Notes: generated by a model from the sequence alone, not told the origin. 64,000 bases of DNA from Sphingomonas sp. A2-49 (GCF_025548555.1 NZ_JAJLPA010000012.1:25938-89937), one strand, 5' to 3'. Shown: positions 52,586-62,331, counted from the first letter of the stretch. Program-made: numbers and translations.

Positions 52586-55285
52586 ATGGCTACCGTCGAC
52601 CCCGCTTCGCTTCCCCCGATCGCCAACAATCCGGACGTCCGCTTCCTCGGCGCGAAGCTGGGCGACGTCATCCGCGCCTATGGCGGCGATGCGCTGTTCG
52701 AGGCGACCGAGACGATCCGCCGCGCGTCGGTGGAGCGGCATCGCGGCAACGGCAGCAGCGATGCGGTCCACCGCCGGCTCGAGAACCTCGACCTCGACGA
52801 GACGCTCGATTTCGTCCGCGGCTTCATGCTGTTCTCGATGCTCGCCAACCTGGCCGAGGATCGCCAGGGCATCGCCGCCGAACAGGGCGCCGACGTTGCC
52901 GCCGCGCTCGCGACGCTGGCGGCGGAGGGGATCGACCGCGATCAGGTGCAGCGCCTGCTCGGCCATGCGCTGATCGTGCCCGTGCTGACCGCGCATCCCA
53001 CCGAGGTGCGGCGCAAGAGCATGATCGACCATCGCAACCGCATCGCGCAGCTGATGGCGCTAAAGGATGCCGGCCGCGACGAGACGCCCGATGGCGACCG
53101 CGTCGACGATGCGATCACCCGCCAGATCGCCTTGCTGTGGCAGACGCGCGTGCTGCGCCGCGAGCGGCTCTACGTCACCGACGAGGTCGAGACCGCGCTC
53201 AGCTACATGCGCGACGTCTTCCTGCCCGCGCTGCCCGCGCTCTACCAGCGCTGGGACCGCGCATTCGGAGAGCGCGTGCCGAGCTTCGTCAGGCCGGGCA
53301 GCTGGATCGGCGGCGACCGCGACGGCAATCCCTTCGTCACTGCCGATTCGCTGCGCACCGCCCTCGGCCGCGCGTGCGAGGCGGTGATGGGCTTCTATCT
53401 CGACGCAGTGCACGCGCTCGGTGCAGAACTGTCGATCTCGACCGAGCACGTCCCCGTCGACACCGCGGTCGAGGCGCTGGCGCAGGCGAGCGGCGACACC
53501 GCCGCCAGCCGCGCCGACGAACCCTATCGCCGCGCTTTGTCGGGGATCTACGCCCGGCTTGCCGCGACGCACCTCGGCCTGACCGGCAAGGCCGCGCCGC
53601 GCCCCGGTCACCTGACCGGAGAGCCCTATCCCGACCCGCAGGCGTTCCGTGCCGACCTCGTCGCGATCGCGCACGGCCTGTCGACCGCGGGCGCGCTCAA
53701 GACCGGGGGCGCGCTCGGCCGGCTGATCCGCGCGGTCGAGACGTTCGGCTTCCACCTCGCGACGCTCGACCTGCGCCAGAACTCTGCGGTGCACGAGCGC
53801 GTCGTCGCGGAACTGCTGAAGACGGCGGGGGTCGAGCCCGATTACCTGAGCCTCGACGAGGCGGCGCGCGTCGCGCTGCTGCGCCGCGAGCTCGCCCACG
53901 CCCGCCCGCTCGCCAGCCGCTTCACGACCTATAGCGACGAAACCGATACGGAACTGAAGATCGTCCTCGCCGCGGCGGAGGCGCATGCGACATACGGCCC
54001 GGCGTGCATCACCAACTACATCGTCTCGATGGCGCAGTCGGTGTCCGACCTGCTGGAGATCAACCTGTTGCTGAAGGAGGTCGGGCTCTACCGCCCGGGC
54101 GACGCACCGTCGGCGTCGATCATGGCGGTGCCGCTGTTCGAGACGGTCGGCGACCTCGAGGCCGCGCCCGGCATCATGACCGACTGGTTCGCGCTGCCCG
54201 AAATCGCCGCGATCGCCGCGAAACGGGGCCATCAGGAGGTGATGATCGGCTATTCGGACAGCAACAAGGACGGCGGCTACCTGACGTCGACGTGGCAATT
54301 GTCGAAGGCGTCGACCGCGCTGAAGCCGGTGTTCGAGGCGGCGGGCGTCGGCATGCAGCTGTTCCACGGCCGCGGCGGCGCGGTCGGCCGCGGCGGCGGC
54401 AGCGCCTTCGCCGCGATCCGCGCGCAGCCGCCCGGCACCGTGCAGGGCCGCATCCGCATCACCGAACAGGGCGAGGTGATCGCCGCCAAATACGGCACCC
54501 GCGACAGCGCGATGACCAACCTGGAGGCGATCGCCGCGGCGACATTGCTCGCCAGCCTCGAACCCGAACGGCTGTCCAATGCCGAGAACGCGGAATTCGC
54601 GGGCGCGATGGACACGCTGTCCGACACCGCGTTCCACGCCTATCGCGACCTCGTCTACGGCGATTCATACAAGGAGGCCGGGGGCTTCCGCACCTTCTTC
54701 CGCCAGATGACGCCGATCGGCGAGATCGCGGGCCTCAAGATCGGCAGCCGCCCGGCGAGCCGCAAGAAATCCGACGCGATCGAGGACCTGCGCGCCATCC
54801 CCTGGGTGTTCAGCTGGGCGCAGGCGCGGGTGATGCTGCCGGGGTGGTACGGCGTCGGTCAGGCGCTCGCGGGGTTCCGGGACAAGGGCCTACTGCGCGA
54901 GATGGCGCAGGGGTGGCCGCTGTTCGCCTCGACGCTTGCGAATATGGAGATGGTGCTGGCGAAATCGGATATCGAGATCGCCGGCCATTATGCCGGGCTG
55001 GTCGAGGACGCCGGCCTGCGCGATGCGATCTTCACGCGCATCCGCGACGCATGGCACCAGACGCACGACGGCCTGCTCGACGTCACCGGCCAGTCGCGAC
55101 TTCTCGAAAAGCATCCCGCGCTCGACGCGTCGATCCGGCTGCGGCTGCCCTATATCGAACCGCTCAACCTGCTCCAGATCGAACTGATGAAGCGCCACCG
55201 CGCCGGCGAGGACGATCCCCGCATCGGCGAGGGCATATTGCTGTCGATAAACGCCGTCGCCACAGCGCTGCGCAACAGCGGGTAG
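52586..55285 (+). CDS. ppc: Phosphoenolpyruvate carboxylase
   Basis: 899 residues. The catalytic His137 is in VLTAHPTEVRRKS; the substrate loop FHGRGGAVGRGGG and the region MIGYSDSNKDGGYL follow. It carboxylates PEP to oxaloacetate to refill the TCA cycle, fitting the pyk gene 18 kb away. The C-terminus holds the closing motif NAVATALRNSG. Full-length and intact. Confidence 0.97.
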   Translation: MATVDPASLPPIANNPDVRFLGAKLGDVIRAYGGDALFEATETIRRASVERHRGNGSSDAVHRRLENLDLDETLDFVRGFMLFSMLANLAEDRQGIAAEQGADVAAALATLAAEGIDRDQVQRLLGHALIVPVLTAHPTEVRRKSMIDHRNRIAQLMALKDAGRDETPDGDRVDDAITRQIALLWQTRVLRRERLYVTDEVETALSYMRDVFLPALPALYQRWDRAFGERVPSFVRPGSWIGGDRDGNPFVTADSLRTALGRACEAVMGFYLDAVHALGAELSISTEHVPVDTAVEALAQASGDTAASRADEPYRRALSGIYARLAATHLGLTGKAAPRPGHLTGEPYPDPQAFRADLVAIAHGLSTAGALKTGGALGRLIRAVETFGFHLATLDLRQNSAVHERVVAELLKTAGVEPDYLSLDEAARVALLRRELAHARPLASRFTTYSDETDTELKIVLAAAEAHATYGPACITNYIVSMAQSVSDLLEINLLLKEVGLYRPGDAPSASIMAVPLFETVGDLEAAPGIMTDWFALPEIAAIAAKRGHQEVMIGYSDSNKDGGYLTSTWQLSKASTALKPVFEAAGVGMQLFHGRGGAVGRGGGSAFAAIRAQPPGTVQGRIRITEQGEVIAAKYGTRDSAMTNLEAIAAATLLASLEPERLSNAENAEFAGAMDTLSDTAFHAYRDLVYGDSYKEAGGFRTFFRQMTPIGEIAGLKIGSRPASRKKSDAIEDLRAIPWVFSWAQARVMLPGWYGVGQALAGFRDKGLLREMAQGWPLFASTLANMEMVLAKSDIEIAGHYAGLVEDAGLRDAIFTRIRDAWHQTHDGLLDVTGQSRLLEKHPALDASIRLRLPYIEPLNLLQIELMKRHRAGEDDPRIGEGILLSINAVATALRNSG

Positions 55286-55297
55286 AGGATCCTGCAT

Positions 55298-55427
55298 TCC
55301 TCCCCGGAACGGGGAGGGGGACCGCCCGCGAAGCGGGGGGTGGAGGGGGACTTCCACCAGATGCAGCGATTGCGGATAGCCCCCTCCACCAGCCTGCGGC
55401 TGGTCCCCCTCCCCGTGCCGGGGAGGA
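55298..55427 (+). repeat. Inverted pair of REP-like elements between convergent genes
   Basis: 55298-55349 and the reverse complement of 55380-55427 match over most of their length. Each copy has a terminal CTCCCCG/CGGGGAG-type hairpin and a second hairpin whose arms have changed together (CCCGC-GAA-GCGGG against CAGCC-GCA-GGCTG). They stand head to head between ppc and the thioesterase, both of which end here. A bidirectional terminator is a likely use. Confidence 0.7.
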
Positions 55428-55429
55428 AT

Positions 55430-55825
55430 TCAGGTCAGGAACGGTGCCGCCACCTCGGGCCGCACGCGCAGCAGCCGCCCGGTGCTGCGCTCCAGCAGCG
55501 CCCAGGTCGTCACCGCCTCCACCTTCACCTTGCCGTCGGCGCCGGTGAAGCGGACGTGGCGGTCGAAGCGCGCACCCTTGGGCGGTTCGGGGACCCAGGT
55601 TTCGCCGGTCACCGTCTCGCCCGCCGTCACGTTGCCGCGATAGTCGATCGCGTGCCGGGTGACGACCCAGACCATCGCGTCGCGATGCTCGGGCGGCGCC
55701 ACCGCCTGCCAGTGCGCGACGGCGATGTCCTGGATCCAGCGCACCCACACCGCATTGTTGACGTGGCCGAGCTCGTCGATGTCGTCCGCGCTCGCGGTGA
55801 TCGCCAGCGTGAAGCGCGCCGTCAT
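55430..55825 (-). CDS. Acyl-CoA thioesterase, hot-dog fold
   Basis: 131 residues. The 4-hydroxybenzoyl-CoA-thioesterase-type signature DDIDELGHVNNAVWVRWIQD holds the catalytic Asp/His-region. It cleaves an acyl-CoA; the acyl group is not predictable. Its start overlaps dedA by ATGA, and its stop abuts the inverted repeat pair. Confidence 0.9.
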   Translation of the reverse strand: MTARFTLAITASADDIDELGHVNNAVWVRWIQDIAVAHWQAVAPPEHRDAMVWVVTRHAIDYRGNVTAGETVTGETWVPEPPKGARFDRHVRFTGADGKVKVEAVTTWALLERSTGRLLRVRPEVAAPFLT

Positions 55826-56388
55826 GCCGCGCGCCGCCGCCACCAGCGGAATGCCCCGAACGCGAGGCCGAGCGCGACTGCCGCGCCTGCGACCCACAGC
55901 CACTGCCGCCCGTGCGGCCGGTAGCGGCCGAGCAGCTCGGCGATGCCCGTGCCGAAGACATAGCCGAGCGCGGTGAACAGCGCCCCCCAGACCGCCGCCG
56001 CGACCGCGTTGATCCACAGGAAGGTGCGCGTCGGCACATGGCTTGTCCCGATCGCGATCGGGCTGACCGTGCGCAGGCCGTAGAGGAAGCGGAACGCGAA
56101 GATGAAGCTGATCGGATGGCGTTCCAGCGTGTCGAGCGCCTTGGCGAAGGCGGGCTTGCCCTGTGCGCGCTGCACCCAGCGGTGGCTCCGGAAGCGGCGC
56201 CCGGCGGCGAAGAAGCCCTGGTCGGCGACGAACGACCCCGCCGCCGCCGCGATCATCGCGCCGGGCAGCGAGATCATGCCCTCGTGCGCGAACAGTCCGC
56301 CGGCGAGCACCATCGTCTCGCCCTCGATCCCTGCGCCCAGGAAGACCGCGGCGAGGCCGTACTGGCCGATCAACGTCTCGATGCTCAG
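55822..56388 (-). CDS. DedA family membrane protein, probable CTG start
   Basis: 188 residues from CTG 56388 (MSIETLIGQYGLAAVFLGAG), which matches the usual DedA beginning. GGGGAT lies 7 bases upstream, and the CTG overlaps the oligopeptidase stop as CTGA; the alternative GTG at 56409 has no ribosome site. The family stretches GIEGETMVLAGGLFAHEG and FAFRFLYGLRTVSPIAIG are present, with about six membrane segments. DedA proteins move or scramble lipids and support membrane integrity. Confidence 0.82.
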   Translation of the reverse strand: MSIETLIGQYGLAAVFLGAGIEGETMVLAGGLFAHEGMISLPGAMIAAAAGSFVADQGFFAAGRRFRSHRWVQRAQGKPAFAKALDTLERHPISFIFAFRFLYGLRTVSPIAIGTSHVPTRTFLWINAVAAAVWGALFTALGYVFGTGIAELLGRYRPHGRQWLWVAGAAVALGLAFGAFRWWRRRAA

Positions 56389-58445
56389 GATTCGATCCCC
56401 AATTGCCACAGGACGAAGGCATGTTCCTCCGCCGCCTCACGCAACGATTCGAACCGCCCGGATTTCCCGCCATGGCCCGCGCCCATGTTGGTTTTCAGCA
56501 GCAGCACGTTGTCGTCGGTCTTGGTCGCACGCAGCTTCGCCGCCCATTTCGCGGGTTCCCAATAGGTTACCCGCGGGTCGTTGAGCCCGCCCGAGATGAA
56601 CATCGGCGGATAATCCTGCGCGACGACATTGTCGTAGGGACTGTACGAGCGGATCAGGTCGAACGCCGCCGGATCCTCGATCGGATTGCCCCATTCGGGC
56701 CATTCGCCCGGCGTCAGCGGCAGGTCCGCGTCGAGCATCGTGTTGAGCACGTCGACGAACGGCACGTCGGCGATCACCGCCCCCCACAGGCCGGGATCGG
56801 AATTCACCACCGCGCCCATCAGCTCGCCGCCCGCCGATCGCCCCGCGGTCGCGATCCGCCCGGCGCTGGTCCAGCCGGCCTCGATCAGCCCCTTCGCGAC
56901 ATCGACGAAGTCGTCGAACGTGTTGGTGCGCTTGTCGAGCTTGCCGTCGTGATACCATTGCTGGCCGAGGTCGTCGCCGCCACGGATATGCGCGATCGCA
57001 TAGGCGAAGCCGCGGTCGAGCAGGCTCAATCGCCCGGTCGAGAAGCCCGGCGGGATCGCATAGCCGTAGGCACCATAGGCATAGAGGAACAGGGGCTGCG
57101 AGCCGTCGCGGCGGAACCCGGCGGGATAGACGATCGACACCGGGATCAGCGTCCCGTCCCGGCCCGCGATCTTCAGCCGCTCGGTGCGATAGCCGCCGGC
57201 GTCGTATCCGGCCGGAATCTCCTGCACCTTCAGCACTTCGAGCGCGCCGGTCGCGACGTCGTAATCGTACACCGTCCCCGGCGTCACCATCGATTCATAC
57301 CCCAGCCGCAGCGTGTCGACGGCATATTCGGGATTGTCGCCCAGCCCCGCGGCATAGCTCGCCTCGGGAAAATCGATCCGCTGCGCGTCGCGCGGCGCGT
57401 CGTAGCGGCGGATCGCGATCTGATCGAGCCCGTCGAGCCGCCCCTCGACCACGAAGAAATCGCGGTAGCATTCGACCCCGGTCATGTAGAAATGCGGGTC
57501 CGCGGGGATCAGCTCGTGCCAGTCGCCGGGCGCGTCGACGCTCGCGGTGCACAGCCGCCACATCGGATCGGTGTCGTTGGTGTGGATGAACAGCGTGCCG
57601 TCGTGCGCATCGACGTCATATTCGCGGCCCGCCTGCCGCGGCGCGACGAGGATCGGCGTCGCGAAGGGATCGTTCGCCGGCAGCAACCGGACCTCGCTGG
57701 TGACGTGGTCGCCGGTGCCGATGACGATCCACTGCCGGTCGCTCGTCTCGGCGACGGCGACGCGATAGCCCTCGTCGTCCTCGTGGAACAGCTCGACGTC
57801 GTCGGCGACGGGCGTGCCGAGGCGGTGGAAGCGCGCATTGTCGGTCCGCCACTGGTCGTTGGCGAGGCCGTAGAGGAAGCCCGCATCGTCGCTGGTCCAG
57901 ACGATCTCCGACAGCATGCCCGGGATGACTTCGGGCAGGTGCTCGCCGGTGGCGAGGTCCTTCACCCGCACCTCGAACCGTTCGGCGCCGCTGTCGTCGA
58001 TCGCATAGGCGAGGTGGCGGCCGTCGTTGCTGACCGCGAAGGCGCCCAGCCGGAAATACTCCTTGCCCTCGGCCAGCGCCGGCTCGTCGAGCAGCAGCTG
58101 GTCCGCGCCGCCCGCGACCGGCTTGCGCCACCATTTGCGATACTGGCCGCCGGTTTCGTAGGCGGTCCAGTAGATCCAGTCGCCGTCCTTCTGCGGGACC
58201 GAGGATTCGTCCTCCTTGATCCGCGCCTTCATCTCTTCGTACAGGCGATCGACCAGCGGCCGGTGCGGCGCCATGACCGCCTCGAAATAGACGTTCTCCG
58301 CCTCCAGATAGGCAAGCACGTCGGGCTGCGAGACGTCGGGGTAAGCGGGATCCTTCAGCCAGGCATAGGGGTCCTCGATGGCGATGCCGTGCGCGGTGAA
58401 GCGGTGCGGGCGCCGGTCGGCGACGGGCGGCGTGATGTCGGTCAT
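56385..58445 (-). CDS. ptrB: Prolyl oligopeptidase family protein, oligopeptidase B
   Basis: 686 residues: N-terminal seven-bladed propeller and C-terminal alpha/beta-hydrolase domain. The nucleophile is Ser537 in GRSAGGELMG; Asp and His follow in NDPRVTYWEP and GAGHGGKSGR. The C-terminal Ser-Asp-His order is intact. Oligopeptidase B cleaves after basic residues in short peptides. Complete. Confidence 0.94.
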   Translation of the reverse strand: MTDITPPVADRRPHRFTAHGIAIEDPYAWLKDPAYPDVSQPDVLAYLEAENVYFEAVMAPHRPLVDRLYEEMKARIKEDESSVPQKDGDWIYWTAYETGGQYRKWWRKPVAGGADQLLLDEPALAEGKEYFRLGAFAVSNDGRHLAYAIDDSGAERFEVRVKDLATGEHLPEVIPGMLSEIVWTSDDAGFLYGLANDQWRTDNARFHRLGTPVADDVELFHEDDEGYRVAVAETSDRQWIVIGTGDHVTSEVRLLPANDPFATPILVAPRQAGREYDVDAHDGTLFIHTNDTDPMWRLCTASVDAPGDWHELIPADPHFYMTGVECYRDFFVVEGRLDGLDQIAIRRYDAPRDAQRIDFPEASYAAGLGDNPEYAVDTLRLGYESMVTPGTVYDYDVATGALEVLKVQEIPAGYDAGGYRTERLKIAGRDGTLIPVSIVYPAGFRRDGSQPLFLYAYGAYGYAIPPGFSTGRLSLLDRGFAYAIAHIRGGDDLGQQWYHDGKLDKRTNTFDDFVDVAKGLIEAGWTSAGRIATAGRSAGGELMGAVVNSDPGLWGAVIADVPFVDVLNTMLDADLPLTPGEWPEWGNPIEDPAAFDLIRSYSPYDNVVAQDYPPMFISGGLNDPRVTYWEPAKWAAKLRATKTDDNVLLLKTNMGAGHGGKSGRFESLREAAEEHAFVLWQLGIES

Positions 58446-58574
58446 CCCCAGCCTCTAGCCGTGCCGCGGCCCGGCGTCATGCCCTTCCCGCGCGCCAGCA
58501 ACACACCCGAAACACCTCCACGGTTGAACCATGGGGCCGGCCCGGTCATGGCTCGCTCGGACACAGAAGGGGAA

Positions 58575-59513
58575 ATGACGGATATGGCTGGCGGACTGGT
58601 CGCGCTGCTCGACGATATCGCGGCGATGGCGAAGCTCGCCGCCGCCAGCCTGGACGACGTGGCGGGCGCCGCGGGCAAGGCCGGGGCGAAGGCGGCGGGC
58701 GTCGTGATCGACGATACCGCGGTCACCCCCACCTATGTCGTCGGGCTCAGCCCGGCGCGCGAGCTGCCGATCATCTGGAAGATCGCGCGCGGCAGCCTGC
58801 GCAACAAGCTGCTGTTCCTGCTGCCAGCCGCGCTGATCCTCAGCGCCTTCGCACCCTGGGCGATCACCCCGATCCTGATGCTCGGCGGCGCCTTCCTGTG
58901 CTTCGAGGCGGCCGAAAAGATCATCGGCGCGATCACCGGACACGGCCATGGCGAGGAAGCGGCCGCGGTGACCGACGCGCAGGAGCTCGAGGATCGCCAG
59001 GTCGCGGGCGCGGTGCGCACCGACCTGATCCTGTCGGGCGAGATCATGGCGATCGCGCTCGGCGAACTCGCCGGCCAGACGCTCGTCAACCAGGCGATCG
59101 CGCTGGCGCTGGTCGGCGTCGCGATCACCGCGGGCGTCTATGGCGTCGTCGCGCTGATCGTGAAGATGGACGACATCGGCCTCCACCTCGCGCGCAAGCC
59201 CGGCGGCGGGACGCAGGCGTTCGGCCGCGGGCTGGTCGCGGCGATGCCGCGGGTGCTGACCGCGCTGTCGCTGATCGGCACCGCGGCGATGGTCTGGGTC
59301 GGCGGCGGCATCATCGTTCACGGGATGGAGGCGTTCGGCCTCACCGCGCTGCCGCATGCGCTCCACGCCGCGGCCGAGGGCGCTGCGCACGCAGTCGGCG
59401 CGTTGCCCGGCGTGGTGACCTGGCTGGTGACCGCGATCGGATCGGGCATCGTCGGGCTGATCGTCGGCAGCGCCATCGCCGGCGCACTGCACCTGCTGCC
59501 CGGACGGCATTGA
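58575..59513 (+). CDS. DUF808 (YedI) family membrane protein
   Basis: 312 residues. GGLVALLDDIAAMAKLAA at the start, VIDDTAVTPTYVVG and ELPIIWKIARGSLRNKL follow the DUF808 pattern; about seven helices. AAGGGGAA lies directly before the ATG at 58575, so an internal ATG nine bases on is also possible. Function unknown. It is divergent from the oligopeptidase gene with a 129-base gap. Confidence 0.9.
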   Translation: MTDMAGGLVALLDDIAAMAKLAAASLDDVAGAAGKAGAKAAGVVIDDTAVTPTYVVGLSPARELPIIWKIARGSLRNKLLFLLPAALILSAFAPWAITPILMLGGAFLCFEAAEKIIGAITGHGHGEEAAAVTDAQELEDRQVAGAVRTDLILSGEIMAIALGELAGQTLVNQAIALALVGVAITAGVYGVVALIVKMDDIGLHLARKPGGGTQAFGRGLVAAMPRVLTALSLIGTAAMVWVGGGIIVHGMEAFGLTALPHALHAAAEGAAHAVGALPGVVTWLVTAIGSGIVGLIVGSAIAGALHLLPGRH

Positions 59514-59691
59514 TCGACGCCGGCATCGATCGGGCGCCCTTGCCCGTACGATGGCGGATCGCCGCGCAGGCAGACTGTGCTGCACGCACGTCGCCATGAC
59601 GGGGATGGTGACTCGGTCTGGAGCCTGCCCGATGCTAGACGCGAAACACAGGCCCGGGCGTGGCCTTTGCGACTTTCGACGGAGCTGACCG

Positions 59692-61491
59692 ATGACCCCT
59701 GATGCCAATCTCGCCGCGCTCCGCGCCGAACTCGCTCGCACCGGACTCGACGGCTTCGTCGTACCGCTGACCGACGAGCACATGAGCGAATATGTCGGCG
59801 CCTATGCGCAGCGACTCGGCTGGCTGACGGGCTTCGGCGGGTCGGCGGGCAGCGCGGTCGTGCTTGCGGACGCGGCGGCGATCTTCACCGACGGGCGCTA
59901 CACGCTGCAGGTGCGCGAACAGGTATCCGCCGCCGACTGGCAGTACGTTCCCGTACCGCAGGAAAGCATCGCCGGATGGCTCGGCGCGCACGTCGCCGCC
60001 GGCGACCGCATCGGCTACGATCCGTGGCTGCACACCGGCGGGTGGGTGACGGACACCGCCGCCGCGCTGGCCGACCGCGGCGCCGAACTGGTCCCGGTAT
60101 CCGCCAACCCCATCGACGCGATCTGGACCGACCGGCCCGCGCCCTCCCCAGCCCCGCTGACCGTTCACGCCGACCCGCACGCGGGCCGCTCCTCCGCCGC
60201 CAAGCGTGCCGAGATCGCGGACTGGCTGGCGCAGCACGACGCCGATGCGGTGGTGCTGACCGCGCTCGATTCGATCGCCTGGGCGCTCAACGTGCGGGGC
60301 GGCGACGTCGCGCACACGCCCGTCGCGCTGGCCTATGCGATCGTCGGCAGCGACGGCACCACCGACCTGTTCGTCGCGCCCGGCAAGGTCGACGACGCGG
60401 TCCGCCAGCATCTGGGTAATGCCGTCCGCCTGCACCCGCGCGAGGCGTTCGCGGGTGCGCTCCGCGGCTATGCCGGCAAGCGCGTCGCCGCCGATCCCGA
60501 ACGCGCGGTCGCCGCGATCCTCGATGCGTTGCAGGCGGGTGGCGCGCGGCGGCTGTCGCTGCGCGATCCCGTCGTCCTGGCAAAGGCGCTCAAGAACCCT
60601 GCGGAGGTCGCCGGCCACCGCGCCGCCAGCATCCGCGACGGCGCGGCGCTGACCCGGTTCCTGCGCTGGGTCGAGACGACCTGCCCGGCGGGCGGCGAAA
60701 CCGAATTGTCCGCCGCCGCGCGGCTGCTGGCGTTCCGCGAGGACACCGGCTGCCTGCTCGACACGTCGTTCGACACCATCTCGGCGACCGGCGCGCATGG
60801 CGCGAGCCCGCATTATCACGTCACCGAGGATTCGAACGCGCCGATCCTGCCGGGACAGCTGTTCCTGATCGATTCGGGCGGGCAATATGCGGACGGCACC
60901 ACCGACGTCACGCGGGTGATGCCGATCGGCGCGCCGACCGCAGAGATGCGCGACCGCTTCACCCGCGTGCTGAAGGGCCATATCGCGATCGCCACCGCGA
61001 TCTTTCCGGACGGCACCAGCGGCGCGCAGATCGACGGTTTCGCCCGCCGCCCGCTGTGGGAGGCGGGGCTCGATTTCGCGCACGGCACCGGCCACGGCAT
61101 CGGCAGCTATTTATCGGTGCACGAGGGGCCGCAGCGGATCGCCGCGCCAAACTATCCGGGCGGCGCCTCGCTCGAACCGCTGCGCGCGGGCATGATGCTG
61201 TCGAACGAGCCGGGCTATTACAAGGCGGGCGAATACGGCATCCGCATCGAGAATCTGCTTCTGACGATACCGGTCGCGATCCCCGGCGGCGACCCCGACC
61301 GGGCGATGCTGGGGTTCGAGACGCTCACCTTCGCGCCGATCGAGCGCACGCTGATCGATGCCGCGCTGCTGACCGGTGAGGAGCGTGGCTGGCTCGACGC
61401 CTATCACGCCGATGTGCTCGACCGGCTCGGGCCCGTCCTGGACGACGACGAGCGCGCCTGGCTGGCCGCGAAATGCGCGCCGATCGGGTGA
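59692..61491 (+). CDS. pepP: Xaa-Pro aminopeptidase (M24B)
   Basis: 599 residues. Creatinase-like N-terminal domains (two) are followed by the M24 metal site: LIDSGGQYADGTTDVTR holds the two aspartates, HGTGHGIGSYL the histidine, and NEPGYYKAGEYG with RIENLL the glutamates. It removes N-terminal residues before proline using two metal ions. Its stop codon lies in the octamer repeat. Confidence 0.95.
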   Translation: MTPDANLAALRAELARTGLDGFVVPLTDEHMSEYVGAYAQRLGWLTGFGGSAGSAVVLADAAAIFTDGRYTLQVREQVSAADWQYVPVPQESIAGWLGAHVAAGDRIGYDPWLHTGGWVTDTAAALADRGAELVPVSANPIDAIWTDRPAPSPAPLTVHADPHAGRSSAAKRAEIADWLAQHDADAVVLTALDSIAWALNVRGGDVAHTPVALAYAIVGSDGTTDLFVAPGKVDDAVRQHLGNAVRLHPREAFAGALRGYAGKRVAADPERAVAAILDALQAGGARRLSLRDPVVLAKALKNPAEVAGHRAASIRDGAALTRFLRWVETTCPAGGETELSAAARLLAFREDTGCLLDTSFDTISATGAHGASPHYHVTEDSNAPILPGQLFLIDSGGQYADGTTDVTRVMPIGAPTAEMRDRFTRVLKGHIAIATAIFPDGTSGAQIDGFARRPLWEAGLDFAHGTGHGIGSYLSVHEGPQRIAAPNYPGGASLEPLRAGMMLSNEPGYYKAGEYGIRIENLLLTIPVAIPGGDPDRAMLGFETLTFAPIERTLIDAALLTGEERGWLDAYHADVLDRLGPVLDDDERAWLAAKCAPIG

Positions 61492-61511
61492 TCGGGTGAT
61501 CGGGTGATCGG
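61482..61511 (+). repeat. Short tandem repeat at the pepP stop codon
   Basis: The unit GATCGGGT is repeated three times (61482-61505), followed by a partial fourth copy. The first unit contains the end of pepP and its stop. Copy-number changes would leave the protein length unchanged. Confidence 0.85.
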
Positions 61512-61513
61512 CG

Positions 61514-61678
61514 CTAGCGGCGATCGGCGTCCGCGCCATCGTCGGCCGGATCCTCCCCTGCGGGCGGGTCGCCACGCGGTTCGGCCTGCGCCGCGGCGCG
61601 GGCCTGCGCCTTGCGGCGGTGCAGGTTGGCGCGCAGCTGGGCCGCCAGCCGGTCGGCGCGTTCGTCCTTGTCGCTCAT
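61514..61678 (-). CDS. Small basic protein, unknown function
   Basis: 54 residues, MSDKDERADRLAAQLRANLH with RRKAQARAAA and an acidic proline-containing tail. An in-frame ATG further upstream has no support. I recall short proteins with the same ADRLAAxLRxNLxRRKAQAR pattern in sphingomonads, with no known function. It is convergent with pepP, two bases from the octamer repeat. Confidence 0.7.
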   Translation of the reverse strand: MSDKDERADRLAAQLRANLHRRKAQARAAAQAEPRGDPPAGEDPADDGADADRR

Positions 61679-61760
61679 GCCGTTCCGCCTAGCCGCTCGC
61701 GTCAACGCTTGACAATCCGCCCCCGGTCGTCTCTAGGCGCGCTTCGCTCGAAAGGGCAGT

Positions 61761-61835
<75 letters not shown>

Positions 61836-62103
61836 TTTTTTTCAAAGACATCACCCGCCGTGCGGGGCGCCGGCCGACCTACCAGGACCGGACCGGGTCC
61901 GGATAGCCAGCCGAGCGCCTGAGCATGGGCGACGTTTTCGCTCCCGCTCAAAGACACAGGGTCGTCGGGGTGGATGCGGGAACGCAGGTCGCTGCGCAGG
62001 CACGATGTCACGAGCATCGACGGACCCTATCGGCCGCAGCTCCATCACATAGGTGGTTTGGAAACGTCGCCCCGGTCCGGGCGGCAGTCCTCCTGTAGAA
62101 GAC

Positions 62104-62178
62104 TGGAGCGGGCGAAGGGATTCGAACCCTCGACCCCAACCTTGGCAAGGTTGTGCTCTACCCCTGAGCTACGCCCGC
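62104..62178 (-). tRNA. tRNA-Gly (anticodon GCC)
   Basis: 75 bases with encoded CCA. Acceptor GCGGGCG pairs with CGCCCGC, the anticodon stem CAACC/GGTTG encloses TTGCCAA (anticodon GCC), and the T-arm GAGGG-TTCGAAT-CCCTT has one G-T pair. The 268 bases between this gene and the convergent tRNA-Thr show nothing else I can name. Confidence 0.97.
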
Positions 62179-62312
62179 TCTGGCGCCGTATTCCGATGGC
62201 CTTGCGAGCCACCGGTTGGGTGAGGCGCGGCCACTAGCAGCGGCTTTGCCCCCCTGCAACCCCTAAGTCGCAGATCGCGCGATACGATTGGGGGTTGGCG
62301 ACTCGATACATA

Positions 62313-62327
62313 GAACATTACAAGAAC
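62313..62327 (+). promoter_or_regulatory. LexA box before imuA
   Basis: GAAC-N7-GAAC (62313-62316 and 62324-62327) is the exact alphaproteobacterial LexA site (GTTC-N7-GTTC read on the other strand). It sits 5 bases before the imuA ATG (62332), over the expected promoter. LexA repression with SOS induction of the mutagenesis genes is the expected behaviour. Confidence 0.85.
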
Positions 62328-62331
62328 ATGG

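Noticed and set aside
53060..54637. 525-codon minus-strand frame opposite ppc
   Set aside because: Shadow of a fully conserved enzyme.
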